A DNA stretch of 64,000 nt from a bacterium HR29 (lineage in GTDB: Bacteria > Chloroflexota > Dehalococcoidia > Tepidiformales > Tepidiformaceae). The stretch covers positions 1,401,602-1,465,601 of the forward strand of contig BEIF01000001.1 of assembly GCA_002898215.1 (NCBI GenBank), read 5' to 3'. This document shows positions 35,191 to 43,602 of this stretch, piece by piece (positions within the stretch are counted from its first letter, which is position 1; each line of letters begins with the position of its first letter). Under the pieces are notes generated by a model. That model saw only the letters and a list, made by a program, of their open reading frames with translations. It searched no databases and was not told where the DNA came from. The position numbers were made by a program, and so were the translations under genes.

Positions 35191-36240
35191 CTACCGCGCC
35201 TGTAGGTAGCGGTCGAGCGTAGCGCCCACTTCCGGTCCGTTGGGGAAGAGGGTACCCAGCACCCGCTGCTCGAACCGCTGGAGCACGGCCTCGTAGATCT
35301 CGTCGGGAAGGGGCACGTAGCCGACCTCCGGCGTAGGGATGAGCTCCGTGAACTCCTTCGAAAGGTAGAACCGGATGAACGCCTGAACCTCGGGTCGTTC
35401 GGCCGCCTCCTTCCGGACGTAGATGAAGATGGGGCGGGAGAGCGGCTGGTAGGTGCCCTTCCGGATGCTCTCCTCCGAAGGCTCCACGCAGTTGCCGTCC
35501 CCGTTGTCGATGGCAACCGCCTTCACCTTGCCGGCGTTCTCGACGACGTAGGCGTAGCCGAGGTAGCCAAGGGCATTCCGATCGCCCGAGACGCCCGTGA
35601 TGGTGACGTTATCGTCTTCGGTCGCCTGGTAGTCGCCACGGCTGGCCTTCTCTTTCCCATTAATCGCCTGCGTGAAGTAGTCGAAGGTACCCGAATCGGT
35701 GCCGGCCCCGAACAGGACGAGCGGGCGGTCAGGGAAGCTGGGGCGGACCTGATTCCACCGCGTCACCTTCCCCTGGGATTCGGGGGACCAGATCGTCCTC
35801 AGCTCCTGAACCGTCAGGCACTGGGCCCAGTCGTTGTCGGGATGCACGATGACCGACAGACCGTCGTACGCGACCGGAAGCTCGATGAACTCGATGCCGT
35901 TCTTCGCGCACACCTCCCGCTCGGCCGGATCGATGGGGCGGGAGGCGTTCTGGATGTCGGTTTCGCCGGCGCAGAACTTCTTGAAGCCGCCGCCCGTACC
36001 AGAGATGCCGACGGAGATGCGGACGTTCGGCGCCTTGGCGCGGAACTCCTCCGCCGCCGCCGCCGTCACGGGGTACACGGTGGAGGAGCCGTCGGCGATG
36101 ATTTCGCCTGCCAGGTCTCGGAGGTTGTCGGTCGTAGGGGCTTCGTCGTCACCGCCACAAGCCGCGACGGCGACGAGCGCAACGGGGAGAAGGGCAGCAA
36201 GGACGAGGCGCAGCATGGAGCGGTTCCGGATGGGTATCAT
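35191..36240 (-). CDS. pstS: Phosphate-binding lipoprotein PstS
   Basis: A 349-residue phosphate-binding protein of the Pst importer, anchored outside the membrane. Lipobox LVAVAAC with Cys near residue 26 after a basic start ([12 protein letters not shown]). Binding motifs: [44 protein letters not shown] 36240 is used; an in-frame ATG at 36216 ([10 protein letters not shown]) also fits a signal peptide. The leader contains a large inverted repeat (36248-36311). First gene of pstSCAB-phoU; divergent from a PhoB/PhoR-type system. Confidence 0.94.
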   Translation of the reverse strand: MIPIRNRSMLRLVLAALLPVALVAVAACGGDDEAPTTDNLRDLAGEIIADGSSTVYPVTAAAAEEFRAKAPNVRISVGISGTGGGFKKFCAGETDIQNASRPIDPAEREVCAKNGIEFIELPVAYDGLSVIVHPDNDWAQCLTVQELRTIWSPESQGKVTRWNQVRPSFPDRPLVLFGAGTDSGTFDYFTQAINGKEKASRGDYQATEDDNVTITGVSGDRNALGYLGYAYVVENAGKVKAVAIDNGDGNCVEPSEESIRKGTYQPLSRPIFIYVRKEAAERPEVQAFIRFYLSKEFTELIPTPEVGYVPLPDEIYEAVLQRFEQRVLGTLFPNGPEVGATLDRYLQAR

Positions 36241-36247
36241 AGCGAGT

Positions 36248-36311
36248 ACGTTCTCCCTACTTCTCGGGGTGGTGTGTGTGCCGGACACGGCCCCGAGGGT
36301 AGGGAGAACGT
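36248..36311. repeat. Large imperfect inverted repeat upstream of pstS
   Basis: ACGTTCTCCCTAC (36248-36260) pairs perfectly with GTAGGGAGAACGT (36299-36311). Inside, CTCGGGG (36263-36269) pairs with CCCCGAG (36291-36297), with only a TT/G bulge between, leaving a 21-nt loop. It can act as a long palindromic DNA site or as an RNA hairpin in the pstS leader. A GTTAAC lies just outside (36312-36317). Confidence 0.7.
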
Positions 36312-36462
36312 GTTAACAAGCGTCGATCTCCCCCGGCCGACGTGGATGGCGGGAGTTTTTACGCGCAATTTGCCCCTCGTCGGTGAAGTCGGGCCGGCCA
36401 GCGCCGAAACTGAAGGCGCAGCGGTCGGATGACGGCCCCGCCCGCCGATTCACCCCTCCAGA

Positions 36463-36519
36463 GCCGAGGGCTCCCCTCCCGCCATGAAGGACCCCGCTGG
36501 CGGGAGGGGAGCCCTCGGC
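36463..36519. repeat. Perfect 22-bp inverted repeat before the response-regulator gene
   Basis: The 22-nt arm at 36463-36484 is the exact reverse complement of 36498-36519, with a 13-nt loop (36485-36497). It ends 11 nt before the nearest possible start (36531), and no separate Shine-Dalgarno is visible after it; the only purine-rich stretch GGGAGGGGAG is inside the right arm. It could hide the ribosome site, attenuate transcription, or be a dimer operator. Confidence 0.75.
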
Positions 36520-36539
36520 GCATACTGCGAATGGCGCCT

Positions 36540-37223
36540 ATGGCACAGAAGATTCTCGTGGTCGACGACGAGGCGAATATCCGCGAACTCGCCGCCCTCT
36601 ACCTCGAGAAGGAGGGCTTCCAGGTCGAAGCCGCCATCGACGGGGAGGACGCGCTCGCCCGCTTCGAAGCATCGCCCCCGGCGCTCGTCATCCTCGACCT
36701 CATGCTCCCCCGGCTCGACGGATTCGAGGTTTGCCGTCGCATCCGCAAGGTATCCGATGTACCGATCCTGATGCTCACGGCGCGCAGCGAGGACGTCGAC
36801 AAGATCGTGGGGCTGGAGCTAGGTGCCGACGACTACCTCACCAAGCCGTTCAATCCCAGGGAGATGGTCGCCCGCGTGAAAGCCATCCTGCGGCGGGCGG
36901 ACGGGCGAACGCGCTCCGCCCGCCAGGTGTTGCAGGTGGCCAACCTCACGCTCGACAAAGCCCGGCGCGAGGTGTACGTGGAGGGTGAACCCATCCAGCT
37001 GCGAACGAAGGAGTTCGACCTCCTCGCGGCGTTCATGGAGAACGAGGGGATCGTTCTGACGCGCGAGCAGCTGTTGGAGAGCGTTTGGGGGTACGACTAT
37101 CCCGGTGAGACCCGGACCGTAGACGTGCACGTCCAACACTTGAGGCAGAAGCTGGCACGGGCGAAGGTTCAGATCGAGACGCTGCGGGGCGTGGGCTACA
37201 AACTCGTGCCGAGCGAGGAGTAG
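36540..37223 (+). CDS. OmpR/PhoB-family response regulator
   Basis: A 227-residue two-component regulator. Receiver: KILVVDDEANIREL, phosphoacceptor Asp in LVILDLMLPRLDG, Lys in DDYLTKPFNP. Output: winged helix with TKEFDLLAAFMENEGIVLTR and GYDYPGETRTVDVHVQHLRQ. Its position facing pstS, next to a PhoR-like kinase, suggests the PhoB/PhoP role of phosphate-starvation regulator (inference). ATG 36540 (MAQKIL) is preferred; ATG 36531 adds MAP. The kinase gene starts 21 bp after the stop. Confidence 0.9.
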   Translation: MAQKILVVDDEANIRELAALYLEKEGFQVEAAIDGEDALARFEASPPALVILDLMLPRLDGFEVCRRIRKVSDVPILMLTARSEDVDKIVGLELGADDYLTKPFNPREMVARVKAILRRADGRTRSARQVLQVANLTLDKARREVYVEGEPIQLRTKEFDLLAAFMENEGIVLTREQLLESVWGYDYPGETRTVDVHVQHLRQKLARAKVQIETLRGVGYKLVPSEE

Positions 37224-37244
37224 CTCCGCCCCGGAGAGGGCGCC

Positions 37245-38744
37245 ATGGGCAGCCTGCAGCTCCGCCTCTTCCTGACGTACTTCGCGGTCATCGCGGTGAC
37301 GCTGGGGCTGGCGGCGCTCAGCCTCTTCCTCCTGCTGGGCGGATACCGCGACTCCATCACCTACGCCAACCTGAGTGACTTGGCGCCGGTGCTGGAGCAG
37401 CAGATCGCCGCGGAGGCACGGAGCCTGGCCGAGGCGCCGGACACCGCCGACGGCATCCCCCCAGGGTCGAGGCTGCTCCTCTTCGTGCGGTCGCTCATCG
37501 GCGATGGCTCCGTCAGCCCGGGGGACACCTCCCTGGCAGTTGTCGACGCTGAGGGACGAATCCTCCCCAGCGGGTGGGCGAGTGGCATCCCGCTGGACGG
37601 GGGACGCATCGAGCCTGCCCCTTCGGCGGCGAGCCTTCGCCGCTGCACGCTCAGGCTGCCGGAGGGGCCAGCCCTCCTCTGCGTCGCCGTGCCCCTGAGC
37701 GAACCGACACGCGCGGCGTTCGCCGAGGCCGGGGGCGTAGCCCTCGTGGTGGCGAAGCCGGCTGCGGGGCTCGGCGACGTCCTGGGAGACCTGATGCCGC
37801 GGCTGCTCTTTTCCGGTCTCATCGGTGTGGCGGCAGCGCTCGTTCTCGGGTTCCTCCTCGCCCAGAGCGTCGCCGCGCCATTGCGGAACATCGCCAGGGC
37901 AGCGCGCAACGTCGCCCGAGGGAACTACCAGCAGCGCGTACCGGCGACCGGGCCCGCCGAGGTGCGGGATCTGGCCGCGAACTTCAACCGAATGACGGAG
38001 GAGGTGCAACGCTCCCAACAGACCCTGCGGGAGTTCCTGGCCAACATCTCGCACGAGCTGAAGACCCCCCTCACGTCGATCCGAGGCTTCAGCGAGGCGG
38101 TCCTGGACGGGACCATCGACGACGAGCAGGGCGTCCGCCGGTCGGCGCGGATCATCCGCGACGAGTCCGAACGCGTGCTGCGCCTGGTCGAGGAGCTGTT
38201 GGACCTCTCCCGTATCGAGAGCGGTCAGGTTGCGATGCGGCAGGAACCGGTCGACCTGCGGGAGCTGTTCGCGCACGTTGCCGAAGTGTTCGCCTTGCGC
38301 AGCGAGGAGCTGGGAGTCCAGCTCATCGTCGATGCCCAGCACGAGCGACTGGTGCGCGGCGACGTGGACCGCATCGAACAGGTGCTGAACAACCTCCTCG
38401 ACAACGCCTTCAGGCACACTCCGCGGGGCGGGCTCATCCGCATCGCCTCCAAAGATGTGGGCAGCGACGCCGTGCAGGTCTCGGTGAGCGACACGGGTTG
38501 GGGGATTCCGGCCGACGAGGTGCCCCACCTCTTCGAGCGCTTCTACCGGGCACGGAGCCAGTTCGCGACCAACGGCAAAGGGCACGGCCTCGGGCTCGCC
38601 ATCTGCCGGGAGATCGTGCGGGCCCACGGGGGCGATATCTGGGCCACGAGCGAGGAAGGCCGCGGCACCACCTTCGTGTTCACGCTGCCCAGCGCGGACC
38701 GAGCAGCTCGCAGAGACGGCGCTCGATCGTCTCCCGGGCGCTGA
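37245..38744 (+). CDS. PhoR-like sensor histidine kinase
   Basis: A 499-residue membrane kinase. TM1 residues 7-32 ([20 protein letters not shown]); extracellular region ~33-180 with a Cys pair (RRCTLRL, LLCVAVP); TM2 ~188-215; HAMP ~210-265 ([20 protein letters not shown]). H-box [20 protein letters not shown]-box [14 protein letters not shown]1 [11 protein letters not shown]-box LFERFYR, G2 [14 protein letters not shown] 37245 with GGAGAGGG before it. Likely senses phosphate status with PhoU/Pst. The last 65 bp overlap the convergent kinase-like gene. Confidence 0.92.
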   Translation: MGSLQLRLFLTYFAVIAVTLGLAALSLFLLLGGYRDSITYANLSDLAPVLEQQIAAEARSLAEAPDTADGIPPGSRLLLFVRSLIGDGSVSPGDTSLAVVDAEGRILPSGWASGIPLDGGRIEPAPSAASLRRCTLRLPEGPALLCVAVPLSEPTRAAFAEAGGVALVVAKPAAGLGDVLGDLMPRLLFSGLIGVAAALVLGFLLAQSVAAPLRNIARAARNVARGNYQQRVPATGPAEVRDLAANFNRMTEEVQRSQQTLREFLANISHELKTPLTSIRGFSEAVLDGTIDDEQGVRRSARIIRDESERVLRLVEELLDLSRIESGQVAMRQEPVDLRELFAHVAEVFALRSEELGVQLIVDAQHERLVRGDVDRIEQVLNNLLDNAFRHTPRGGLIRIASKDVGSDAVQVSVSDTGWGIPADEVPHLFERFYRARSQFATNGKGHGLGLAICREIVRAHGGDIWATSEEGRGTTFVFTLPSADRAARRDGARSSPGR

Positions 38745-39639
38745 AAAACGCGCCCCAGCCTCCCACTCCCGCCATGACGATGGCGAGCTTGAAGAGCCCG
38801 AGGGCTTCGAAGTAGGCGAGGTCCGGGAGCCGCACGCCGGTGACGTCCTCGTAGGCGCGCGAGAGCGGGGTGACGCCGGGAACCGGCGGCGGGGCGAAGA
38901 AGACGGTCTGGAGTGCGGCGTAGAACCCGAGGTCGGAACGTGGGTCGCCCAAGGCTGCGAGCTCCCAGTCGACCACCGCGGCGACCTCCTCCCCGCGGAG
39001 GATGAAGTTGCCCGGGTTCGGGTCGCCGTGGAGCAGCCCAAGGCGCAAGTCGGAGGGCCTTTCCCGGCGGAGCGTTTCGCCCAAAGCGACGAGGAGCGGA
39101 TGCCCTTCGAGTCCGCGGGCCGCGGCCCGGATACGCCAGCCGGCTAGGTCGCAGGCCAGGGGGTCGCGCCCGGCGGCCTCGGGCACGAGGAAGGCGAGGC
39201 CCGCGCGCTCCCAGTCAAGGGCGTGAATGGCGGCGAGCTGGGCGGCAATGGCGCGGAGCTCGGAGCCCTCGGCGGGGTACCAGAACGCCGGCAACGAGCG
39301 CCCTTCGACCCGAAGCATGAGGAAGAACGGCGCCTCGATTCCTTCGCAGCGGGCAGCGGCCCACAGCGGCCGGGGCACGGGGACCCCCGCGCGGTCCAGC
39401 GCCCGCAGTACGCGGTGCTCACGGAGCACGTCGTAGGGCGCAAGGAGACCGTACTCGCGCTGCAGGCGCAGCACACAGGCGAGGTCACAGGCCGCGCCCG
39501 CGCACTCGATGTGGAGGTCGACGGCCCAGGTGGCGTTGCTGGCTCCACGGGGCAGGGCGCGAAAGGCGACAACACGGACGGCTTCCGCCGCGGGCAGCCG
39601 TTCGTGCAGGAACGCCTCGAGGGCGCTCGCCAGCCTCAT
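38680..39639 (-). CDS. APH-family small-molecule kinase A
   Basis: A 319-residue phosphotransferase of the aminoglycoside/choline kinase superfamily (PF01636). Catalytic loop RLGLLHGDPNPGNFIL with HxDxxxxN, followed by VVDWELAALGDPRSDLGFY (DFG-like metal site). N-terminal lobe: LPRGASNATWAVDL and VLRLQREYGLLAPYDVLREH. ATG 39639 overlaps the stop of kinase B (ATGA). With kinase B and the divergent NDP-forming synthetase subunit, this is probably a hydroxy-acyl-CoA or choline-like kinase, not drug resistance. The 3' end overlaps the sensor kinase gene by 65 bp. Confidence 0.85.
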   Translation of the reverse strand: MRLASALEAFLHERLPAAEAVRVVAFRALPRGASNATWAVDLHIECAGAACDLACVLRLQREYGLLAPYDVLREHRVLRALDRAGVPVPRPLWAAARCEGIEAPFFLMLRVEGRSLPAFWYPAEGSELRAIAAQLAAIHALDWERAGLAFLVPEAAGRDPLACDLAGWRIRAAARGLEGHPLLVALGETLRRERPSDLRLGLLHGDPNPGNFILRGEEVAAVVDWELAALGDPRSDLGFYAALQTVFFAPPPVPGVTPLSRAYEDVTGVRLPDLAYFEALGLFKLAIVMAGVGGWGAFFSARETIERRLCELLGPRWAA

Positions 39640-40571
39640 GCGCCGACCTCTTCGAGGGCGCGTGCCAGAGCCTCGGCAACCTGATGGCGGGTATACCACG
39701 GCTCCCCGCCGGTGAACATCACCCAGCCTCGATGGATCACCGCGAGCTGCCAAAACCAGAAGGCGCGGAACCACTCGAGCCCCCGAAGGCTTCGCCCGAG
39801 CACCGCTTCGTAGCGGCGCACGAAGGGCGTCGACCGCGGCTCCATCCACGGCTGGCCCTTCAGGTGGGCGAGCGCCAGGAGCTGGCCGACGTCGAGGCGG
39901 GGATCGGAGATGGCGGCCTGCTCCCAATCGACCACCGCGACAACCCGCCCGGCACGGAAGAGGTAGTTGTAGACATTGATGTCGCCCTGGCAGAGGGCGA
40001 GCGTGCCGTCCTCGGGAACGCGCCGGGCGAGCGTCGCGAAGCCCGCCGCGATCTCCGGGTCGGCAGCGCAACCCCACGATGCCGCACGGCTCCGGACCGC
40101 CTCCAGAGCGGCACGGACGGCGGCCTCCGCGGTCGGATGGACAGCGAGGAAGGAGAGACCCGCGCCTCGCCAGTCGAGCGTGTGGATGCGGACGACCATC
40201 TCCACGTAGGCGCCGAAGTCGGCCTCCGCCCCTGCCACGCCCATGTGCGGGGCATCGACCCACTCGAGGACGGCGAAGGGTGCGCCGAGCGGTTCGGCCG
40301 AGGCGACGGTGAACAGCACCTCGGGGACGGGGATCGGCGTGCCGCGAAGGGCCGCCACTATTTGGGCCTCCCGGAGCACGTCGTACGGTTCGAAGATGCC
40401 GCGCTGGCGTTGAAGCCGTAGAGCCACGGCCCTGCGGGGAGCACGCGCAAGCTCGACCCGGAAGGTAAGGTTCGAAGCTCCACCTTCGACCGGGCGGAGG
40501 CTCACCACTTCGGCTTCGGGCCAGCCTCCCCCGCTCCGGAGCCACCGCTCGAACCGGGTCGCAACTTCCAC
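39636..40571 (-). CDS. APH-family small-molecule kinase B
   Basis: A 311-residue paralogue of kinase A and the first gene of the pair. The catalytic loop reads ALCQGDINVYNYLFRAGR: Asp and Asn are present but the usual His before Gly-Asp is Gln. VVDWEQAAISDPRLDVGQL gives the metal site. VEGGASNLTFRVEL is the N-lobe glycine loop region. GTG 40571 is chosen because CATAAT lies 6 nt before it with no Shine-Dalgarno; a longer frame to 40721 is open but runs through the divergent gene. Its stop couples to kinase A. Confidence 0.82.
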   Translation of the reverse strand: MEVATRFERWLRSGGGWPEAEVVSLRPVEGGASNLTFRVELARAPRRAVALRLQRQRGIFEPYDVLREAQIVAALRGTPIPVPEVLFTVASAEPLGAPFAVLEWVDAPHMGVAGAEADFGAYVEMVVRIHTLDWRGAGLSFLAVHPTAEAAVRAALEAVRSRAASWGCAADPEIAAGFATLARRVPEDGTLALCQGDINVYNYLFRAGRVVAVVDWEQAAISDPRLDVGQLLALAHLKGQPWMEPRSTPFVRRYEAVLGRSLRGLEWFRAFWFWQLAVIHRGWVMFTGGEPWYTRHQVAEALARALEEVGA

Positions 40572-40640
40572 GGGGCGATTATGGCAGGTCGGGACCGTCC
40601 GGCTACGGAGCGCCCCCGCTCCGTGGGTATACTTCGCCCG
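40572..40640. promoter_or_regulatory. Divergent leaderless promoters with central palindrome
   Basis: Minus strand: CATAAT (40578-40583) 6 nt before GTG 40571. Plus strand: TATACT (40628-40633) 7 nt before ATG 40641. Between them ACGGAGCG (40605-40612)/CGCTCCGT (40617-40624), a perfect 8-bp inverted repeat at the plus-strand -35 region, probably an operator for both. Confidence 0.6.
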
Positions 40641-42011
40641 ATGAGCGCCTACGACCGGCTGCGTCCCCTGCTCGAACCGCGCGTGGTGGCCGTCGTGGGC
40701 GTGTCGCGACAGGGAAAGCAAGGGGCGGTGTTCCTCCAGGGACTGCTCGACCCGGGCTTCCGCGGTGAGGTCTACGTCGTCAACCCGGGCGCGACGGAGA
40801 TCATGGGTGTACCGTCGTATCCCTCCGTCTCGGCGCTGCCGAAACGGCCCGACCTGGCGATTCTCGTGCTGCCGGCCGAGCCGGCGATCGCCGTGGTTCG
40901 CGAATGCGCCGAGCTCGGCGTTCCCGGCGTCGCCATGTTTACGGCGGGGTTCAACGAGCTTGGCACATCCGAAGGGGAGGAGCGCGCACGCCGGCTCATC
41001 CAGGCTTCCGCCGGCCGGGTCCGCATCATCGGTCCCAACTGCATGGGGGCGTACAACCCCCGGGTAGGCATCGCGATGTTCGGCGGCATGCCGGCGTTGC
41101 CGGGGCCTGTGGGGCTCATCTCCCAGTCAGGCTCGCTGGTGCAGTTCATCGTGACAGCGCTTGCCGAGCGCGGGCTCGGCTTCTCGAAGGCCGTGAGCAT
41201 CGGCAACCAGCTCGACCTCACGGCGGCCGATTTCCTGGAAGCGTTCGCCGAGGACCCGGAGACTGGCGTCATCGCCGCCTACCTCGAGGGGGTTCCCGAC
41301 GCGCGGCGCTTCGCCGGCGTCCTCCGGACGGTGGCGGCGTGCAAGCCGGTCATCCTCTGGAAGGCGGGGCGGGCGGCCGCCGGGGCGCGGGCGGCGCGCT
41401 CCCACACCGGACAGCTGGCGGGCGAGTTCCGAATCTGGCAGGGGTTGGCGCGGCAGGCGGGCGCGGTGCTGGTGCGGGACATCGAAGAGCTCACGGACAC
41501 GGTGGTGGCTGCGGCAGCCCTCGGTGGAGCACCGGCCAGCGGGAGGCAGGTCGCCATCGTGACGGGCCCCGGCGGGCCCGCGGTGAGCGCGAGCGACGCC
41601 TGCGAGGAGGCGGGGCTGGCGCTAGCCGAGCTCGCCCCGTCGACGCAGGAGGCGCTGAGGCGCGTCGTGGCAGCCGCCGGGACGAGCGTCCGAAACCCGG
41701 TGGACGTGGGGATGGTCCTTCAGGGGGCGACGGCGGTGTACGGCGAAGCCCTCCGGATCGCCCTTGCGGACTCCTCGGTCGATGCGGCGCTCGTCATCGG
41801 GGGCGACCGGAGCGACCCGGCAGCCTTCGCCGAGATGCTCATCGACGCGAGGCAGCGGAGCGGAAAGCCGGTCCTGTACGCGGTCGGGGGACGATTCTTC
41901 GGAGGCGAGGAGCACCTCAGGAGGCTGGCCGAAGGAGGCGTGGCAACCGCCCCCACCGCCGAGAGAGCGCTGCGGGCCTACGCGCGCCTGGTAGCCGCTC
42001 GGGCGAGCTAG
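40641..42011 (+). CDS. NDP-forming acyl-CoA synthetase alpha-type subunit
   Basis: A 456-residue protein with a CoA-binding Rossmann domain (VVAVVGVSRQGKQGAVFLQG), a first ligase-CoA domain (GLISQSGSLVQF, SIGNQLDLTAADFLE) and a second with the His motif AARSHTGQLAG, the phosphohistidine region of ADP-forming acetyl-CoA synthetases. The ATP-grasp beta domain is not fused, nor encoded next to it. It activates or releases acyl-CoA with ATP synthesis if a beta subunit exists elsewhere. ATG 40641 appears leaderless. The TAG shares CTAG with convergent hspR. Confidence 0.88.
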   Translation: MSAYDRLRPLLEPRVVAVVGVSRQGKQGAVFLQGLLDPGFRGEVYVVNPGATEIMGVPSYPSVSALPKRPDLAILVLPAEPAIAVVRECAELGVPGVAMFTAGFNELGTSEGEERARRLIQASAGRVRIIGPNCMGAYNPRVGIAMFGGMPALPGPVGLISQSGSLVQFIVTALAERGLGFSKAVSIGNQLDLTAADFLEAFAEDPETGVIAAYLEGVPDARRFAGVLRTVAACKPVILWKAGRAAAGARAARSHTGQLAGEFRIWQGLARQAGAVLVRDIEELTDTVVAAAALGGAPASGRQVAIVTGPGGPAVSASDACEEAGLALAELAPSTQEALRRVVAAAGTSVRNPVDVGMVLQGATAVYGEALRIALADSSVDAALVIGGDRSDPAAFAEMLIDARQRSGKPVLYAVGGRFFGGEEHLRRLAEGGVATAPTAERALRAYARLVAARAS

Positions 42012-42409
42012 CCGGCGGACTCGGCGGCCTCGGGAGCGTCCACCACTTCATCGAAGGGGACGGGGAGCCGGTGCGCGCGGAGCCGCTCGAGTTCCGCTCG
42101 CAACCGTTCGATCTCCCGCTGCATCTCCCGCATCTGGTCGCGCATGCGGAGGATGATGTCGACGCCGGCGAGGTTCACGCCGAGCTGGTCGATCAGGCGC
42201 TGGGCCTCGCGGATGCGTTGGATATCCGCATTGGAGTACATGCGGATGTTGCCGGCCGTGCGCTTCGGGGTGACGAGCCCGGCCCGCTCGTAGTACCGAA
42301 GGGTCTGTTGGTGCATGCCCACGAGTCGGGCCGCGATGGAGATGACGTAGCAGGGCTCGTCGTCGGGAACTGTTTCGTCGAATTCGTATCGTCGCCGAGA
42401 ACGGGGCAT
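42008..42409 (-). CDS. hspR: MerR-family heat-shock repressor HspR
   Basis: A 133-residue regulator. N-terminal MerR HTH: YVISIAARLVGMHQQTLRYY and ERAGLVTPKRTAGNIRMYS; a coiled coil (MREMQREIERLRAELERLRA) for dimerisation; a short acidic tail. The HspR type is supported by the adjacent dnaJ, 20 bp upstream in the same direction, and divergent hsp20. HspR usually represses with DnaK as corepressor; dnaK and grpE are not in the window. The classic HAIR site (CTTGAGT-N7-ACTCAAG) is not seen. Confidence 0.88.
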   Translation of the reverse strand: MPRSRRRYEFDETVPDDEPCYVISIAARLVGMHQQTLRYYERAGLVTPKRTAGNIRMYSNADIQRIREAQRLIDQLGVNLAGVDIILRMRDQMREMQREIERLRAELERLRAHRLPVPFDEVVDAPEAAESAG

Positions 42410-42429
42410 CGGCAGTGGCCTCCTTTCCC

Positions 42430-43452
42430 TCAGACCGCGGCACCGCTCCGGGCGCGGGCGCGCAGCCGTTCGAGGAGTTCGCGCTCCTCGGGCGTCAGGT
42501 GGTCGGGAAGCTTCACACGCACCTTGGCGTACAGGTCGCCCCGCCGGCCGGGCGAGCCGAGGACAGGCATCCCTTTTCCGGCGAGACGGAACTGTTGGCC
42601 GTTCTGCGTCAACGGCGGGATCTTCAGCAGCACGCGGCCGTCGATGGTCCGCACCGGTACTTCGCCGCCAAGGATGGCGTCGAGGTAGGGAACTTCGACT
42701 TCGGTGTAGAGGTCATCGCCGCGGCGCTCGAACAGCGAATGCGGCAACACGGTGACCAGGAGGTAGAGGTCTCCCGGCGATCCGCCGGCGATGCCAGCCT
42801 GGCCCTCGCCGGCGACGCGGACGCGCGACCCGGTCCGAACGCCGGGCGGAATCTTCACCTCGAGCCGCTTCGTCCGACGGGAGGTGCCGGTGCCACCGCA
42901 GGCCGTGCAGAAGGCATCGCGCTCGACGCCGCGGCCACCGCAGACACGGCAGGGCTCGGTGGTATCGAGCTGAATGGTACGGGTGGTGCCGTGGAAGGCC
43001 TCCTCGAGGGTGACCTCCACCGGGGTTTCGATGTCCTGACCGCGGCGCGGGGTGGCCGTGCGCCGGCCGCCCCGCTCCCGCCGGAAGAGGGTGTCGAAGA
43101 TGGAGCCAAAATCGGAGAAGCCGCCGAGGTCGCCGAACTCGAATTCGAACCCGGGAGCCTCGCCCGTCCGGAACCAGTGGGCTCCGCCGGCCTGCTGCTG
43201 ACGGCGCTGCATCTCCTCGATCTGGTCGGCGTACTGCCACTGGTCGCCGTACTTGTCGTACTTGGCTCGCTTCTCCGGGTCGGATAGAACCTCGTAGGCG
43301 GCGTTGATCTCCTTGAAGCGCTCTTCGGCCTCCGGGTTACCCGGGTTGACGTCGGGATGGTATCGACGGGCAAGGCGGCGGTAGGCCGCCTTGATCTCCT
43401 TCTCCGACGCCGTTCGAGGAACGCCGAGGATCTCGTAGTAGTCCTTGGCCAT
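42430..43452 (-). CDS. dnaJ: DnaJ-family Hsp40 with one zinc centre
   Basis: A 340-residue co-chaperone. J-domain: [20 protein letters not shown] with HPD in [11 protein letters not shown]; Gly/Phe region ([17 protein letters not shown]); only two CxxCxGxG repeats ([16 protein letters not shown]) instead of four; then C-terminal beta domains ([20 protein letters not shown]) and [11 protein letters not shown]. Intermediate between DnaJ and CbpA. ATG 43452 with GGTGAG before it. Heat-shock operon with hspR. Confidence 0.92.
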   Translation of the reverse strand: MAKDYYEILGVPRTASEKEIKAAYRRLARRYHPDVNPGNPEAEERFKEINAAYEVLSDPEKRAKYDKYGDQWQYADQIEEMQRRQQQAGGAHWFRTGEAPGFEFEFGDLGGFSDFGSIFDTLFRRERGGRRTATPRRGQDIETPVEVTLEEAFHGTTRTIQLDTTEPCRVCGGRGVERDAFCTACGGTGTSRRTKRLEVKIPPGVRTGSRVRVAGEGQAGIAGGSPGDLYLLVTVLPHSLFERRGDDLYTEVEVPYLDAILGGEVPVRTIDGRVLLKIPPLTQNGQQFRLAGKGMPVLGSPGRRGDLYAKVRVKLPDHLTPEERELLERLRARARSGAAV

Positions 43453-43470
43453 GTCGCGCTCACCATACCA

Positions 43471-43490
43471 GGAGCTCAGGCGGGAGCTCA
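43471..43490. repeat. GGAGCTCA direct repeat upstream of dnaJ
   Basis: GGAGCTCA at 43471-43478 and 43483-43490, 12-bp period, each containing the palindrome GAGCTC. It lies in the dnaJ-hsp20 divergent region and may be a regulator site. Confidence 0.35.
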
Positions 43491-43536
43491 ACCATGGCCC
43501 CCGTGAACAACTTAGCTAATGTCATTATCAACTCTC

Positions 43537-43565
43537 TTGACGCCGCGGTGAAGGCTCGCTATCCT
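43537..43565 (+). promoter_or_regulatory. Sigma70 promoter for hsp20
   Basis: TTGACG (43537-43542), 17 bp, TATCCT (43560-43565). TCAA-N5-TTGA overlaps the -35 box and may be part of a heat-shock operator. No sigma-32-type or CIRCE sequence is visible. Confidence 0.65.
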
Positions 43566-43585
43566 TCGTGGCGGAAGGAAACCCG

Positions 43586-43596
43586 AAGGAGGTGAT
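43586..43596 (+). promoter_or_regulatory. Perfect anti-SD match before hsp20
   Basis: AAGGAGGTGAT is an exact match to the expected 16S rRNA 3' end complement; the GGAGG core is 10 nt from ATG 43603. This is the strongest Shine-Dalgarno in the window and implies high translation. Confidence 0.7.
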
Positions 43597-43602
43597 GGGA
43601 AG

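Noticed and set aside
38680-40571. Aminoglycoside-resistance genes
   Set aside because: APH fold only; context is acyl-CoA metabolism and motifs fit general small-molecule kinases.
40904-42688. Long plus-strand frame in another register across the acyl-CoA synthetase gene and hspR
   Set aside because: Arg/Gly-rich composition typical of out-of-frame translation in high-GC DNA.
43453-43602. HspR HAIR element
   Set aside because: CTTGAGT-N7-ACTCAAG is absent; only a weak CTTGAC...GTGAAG match exists.
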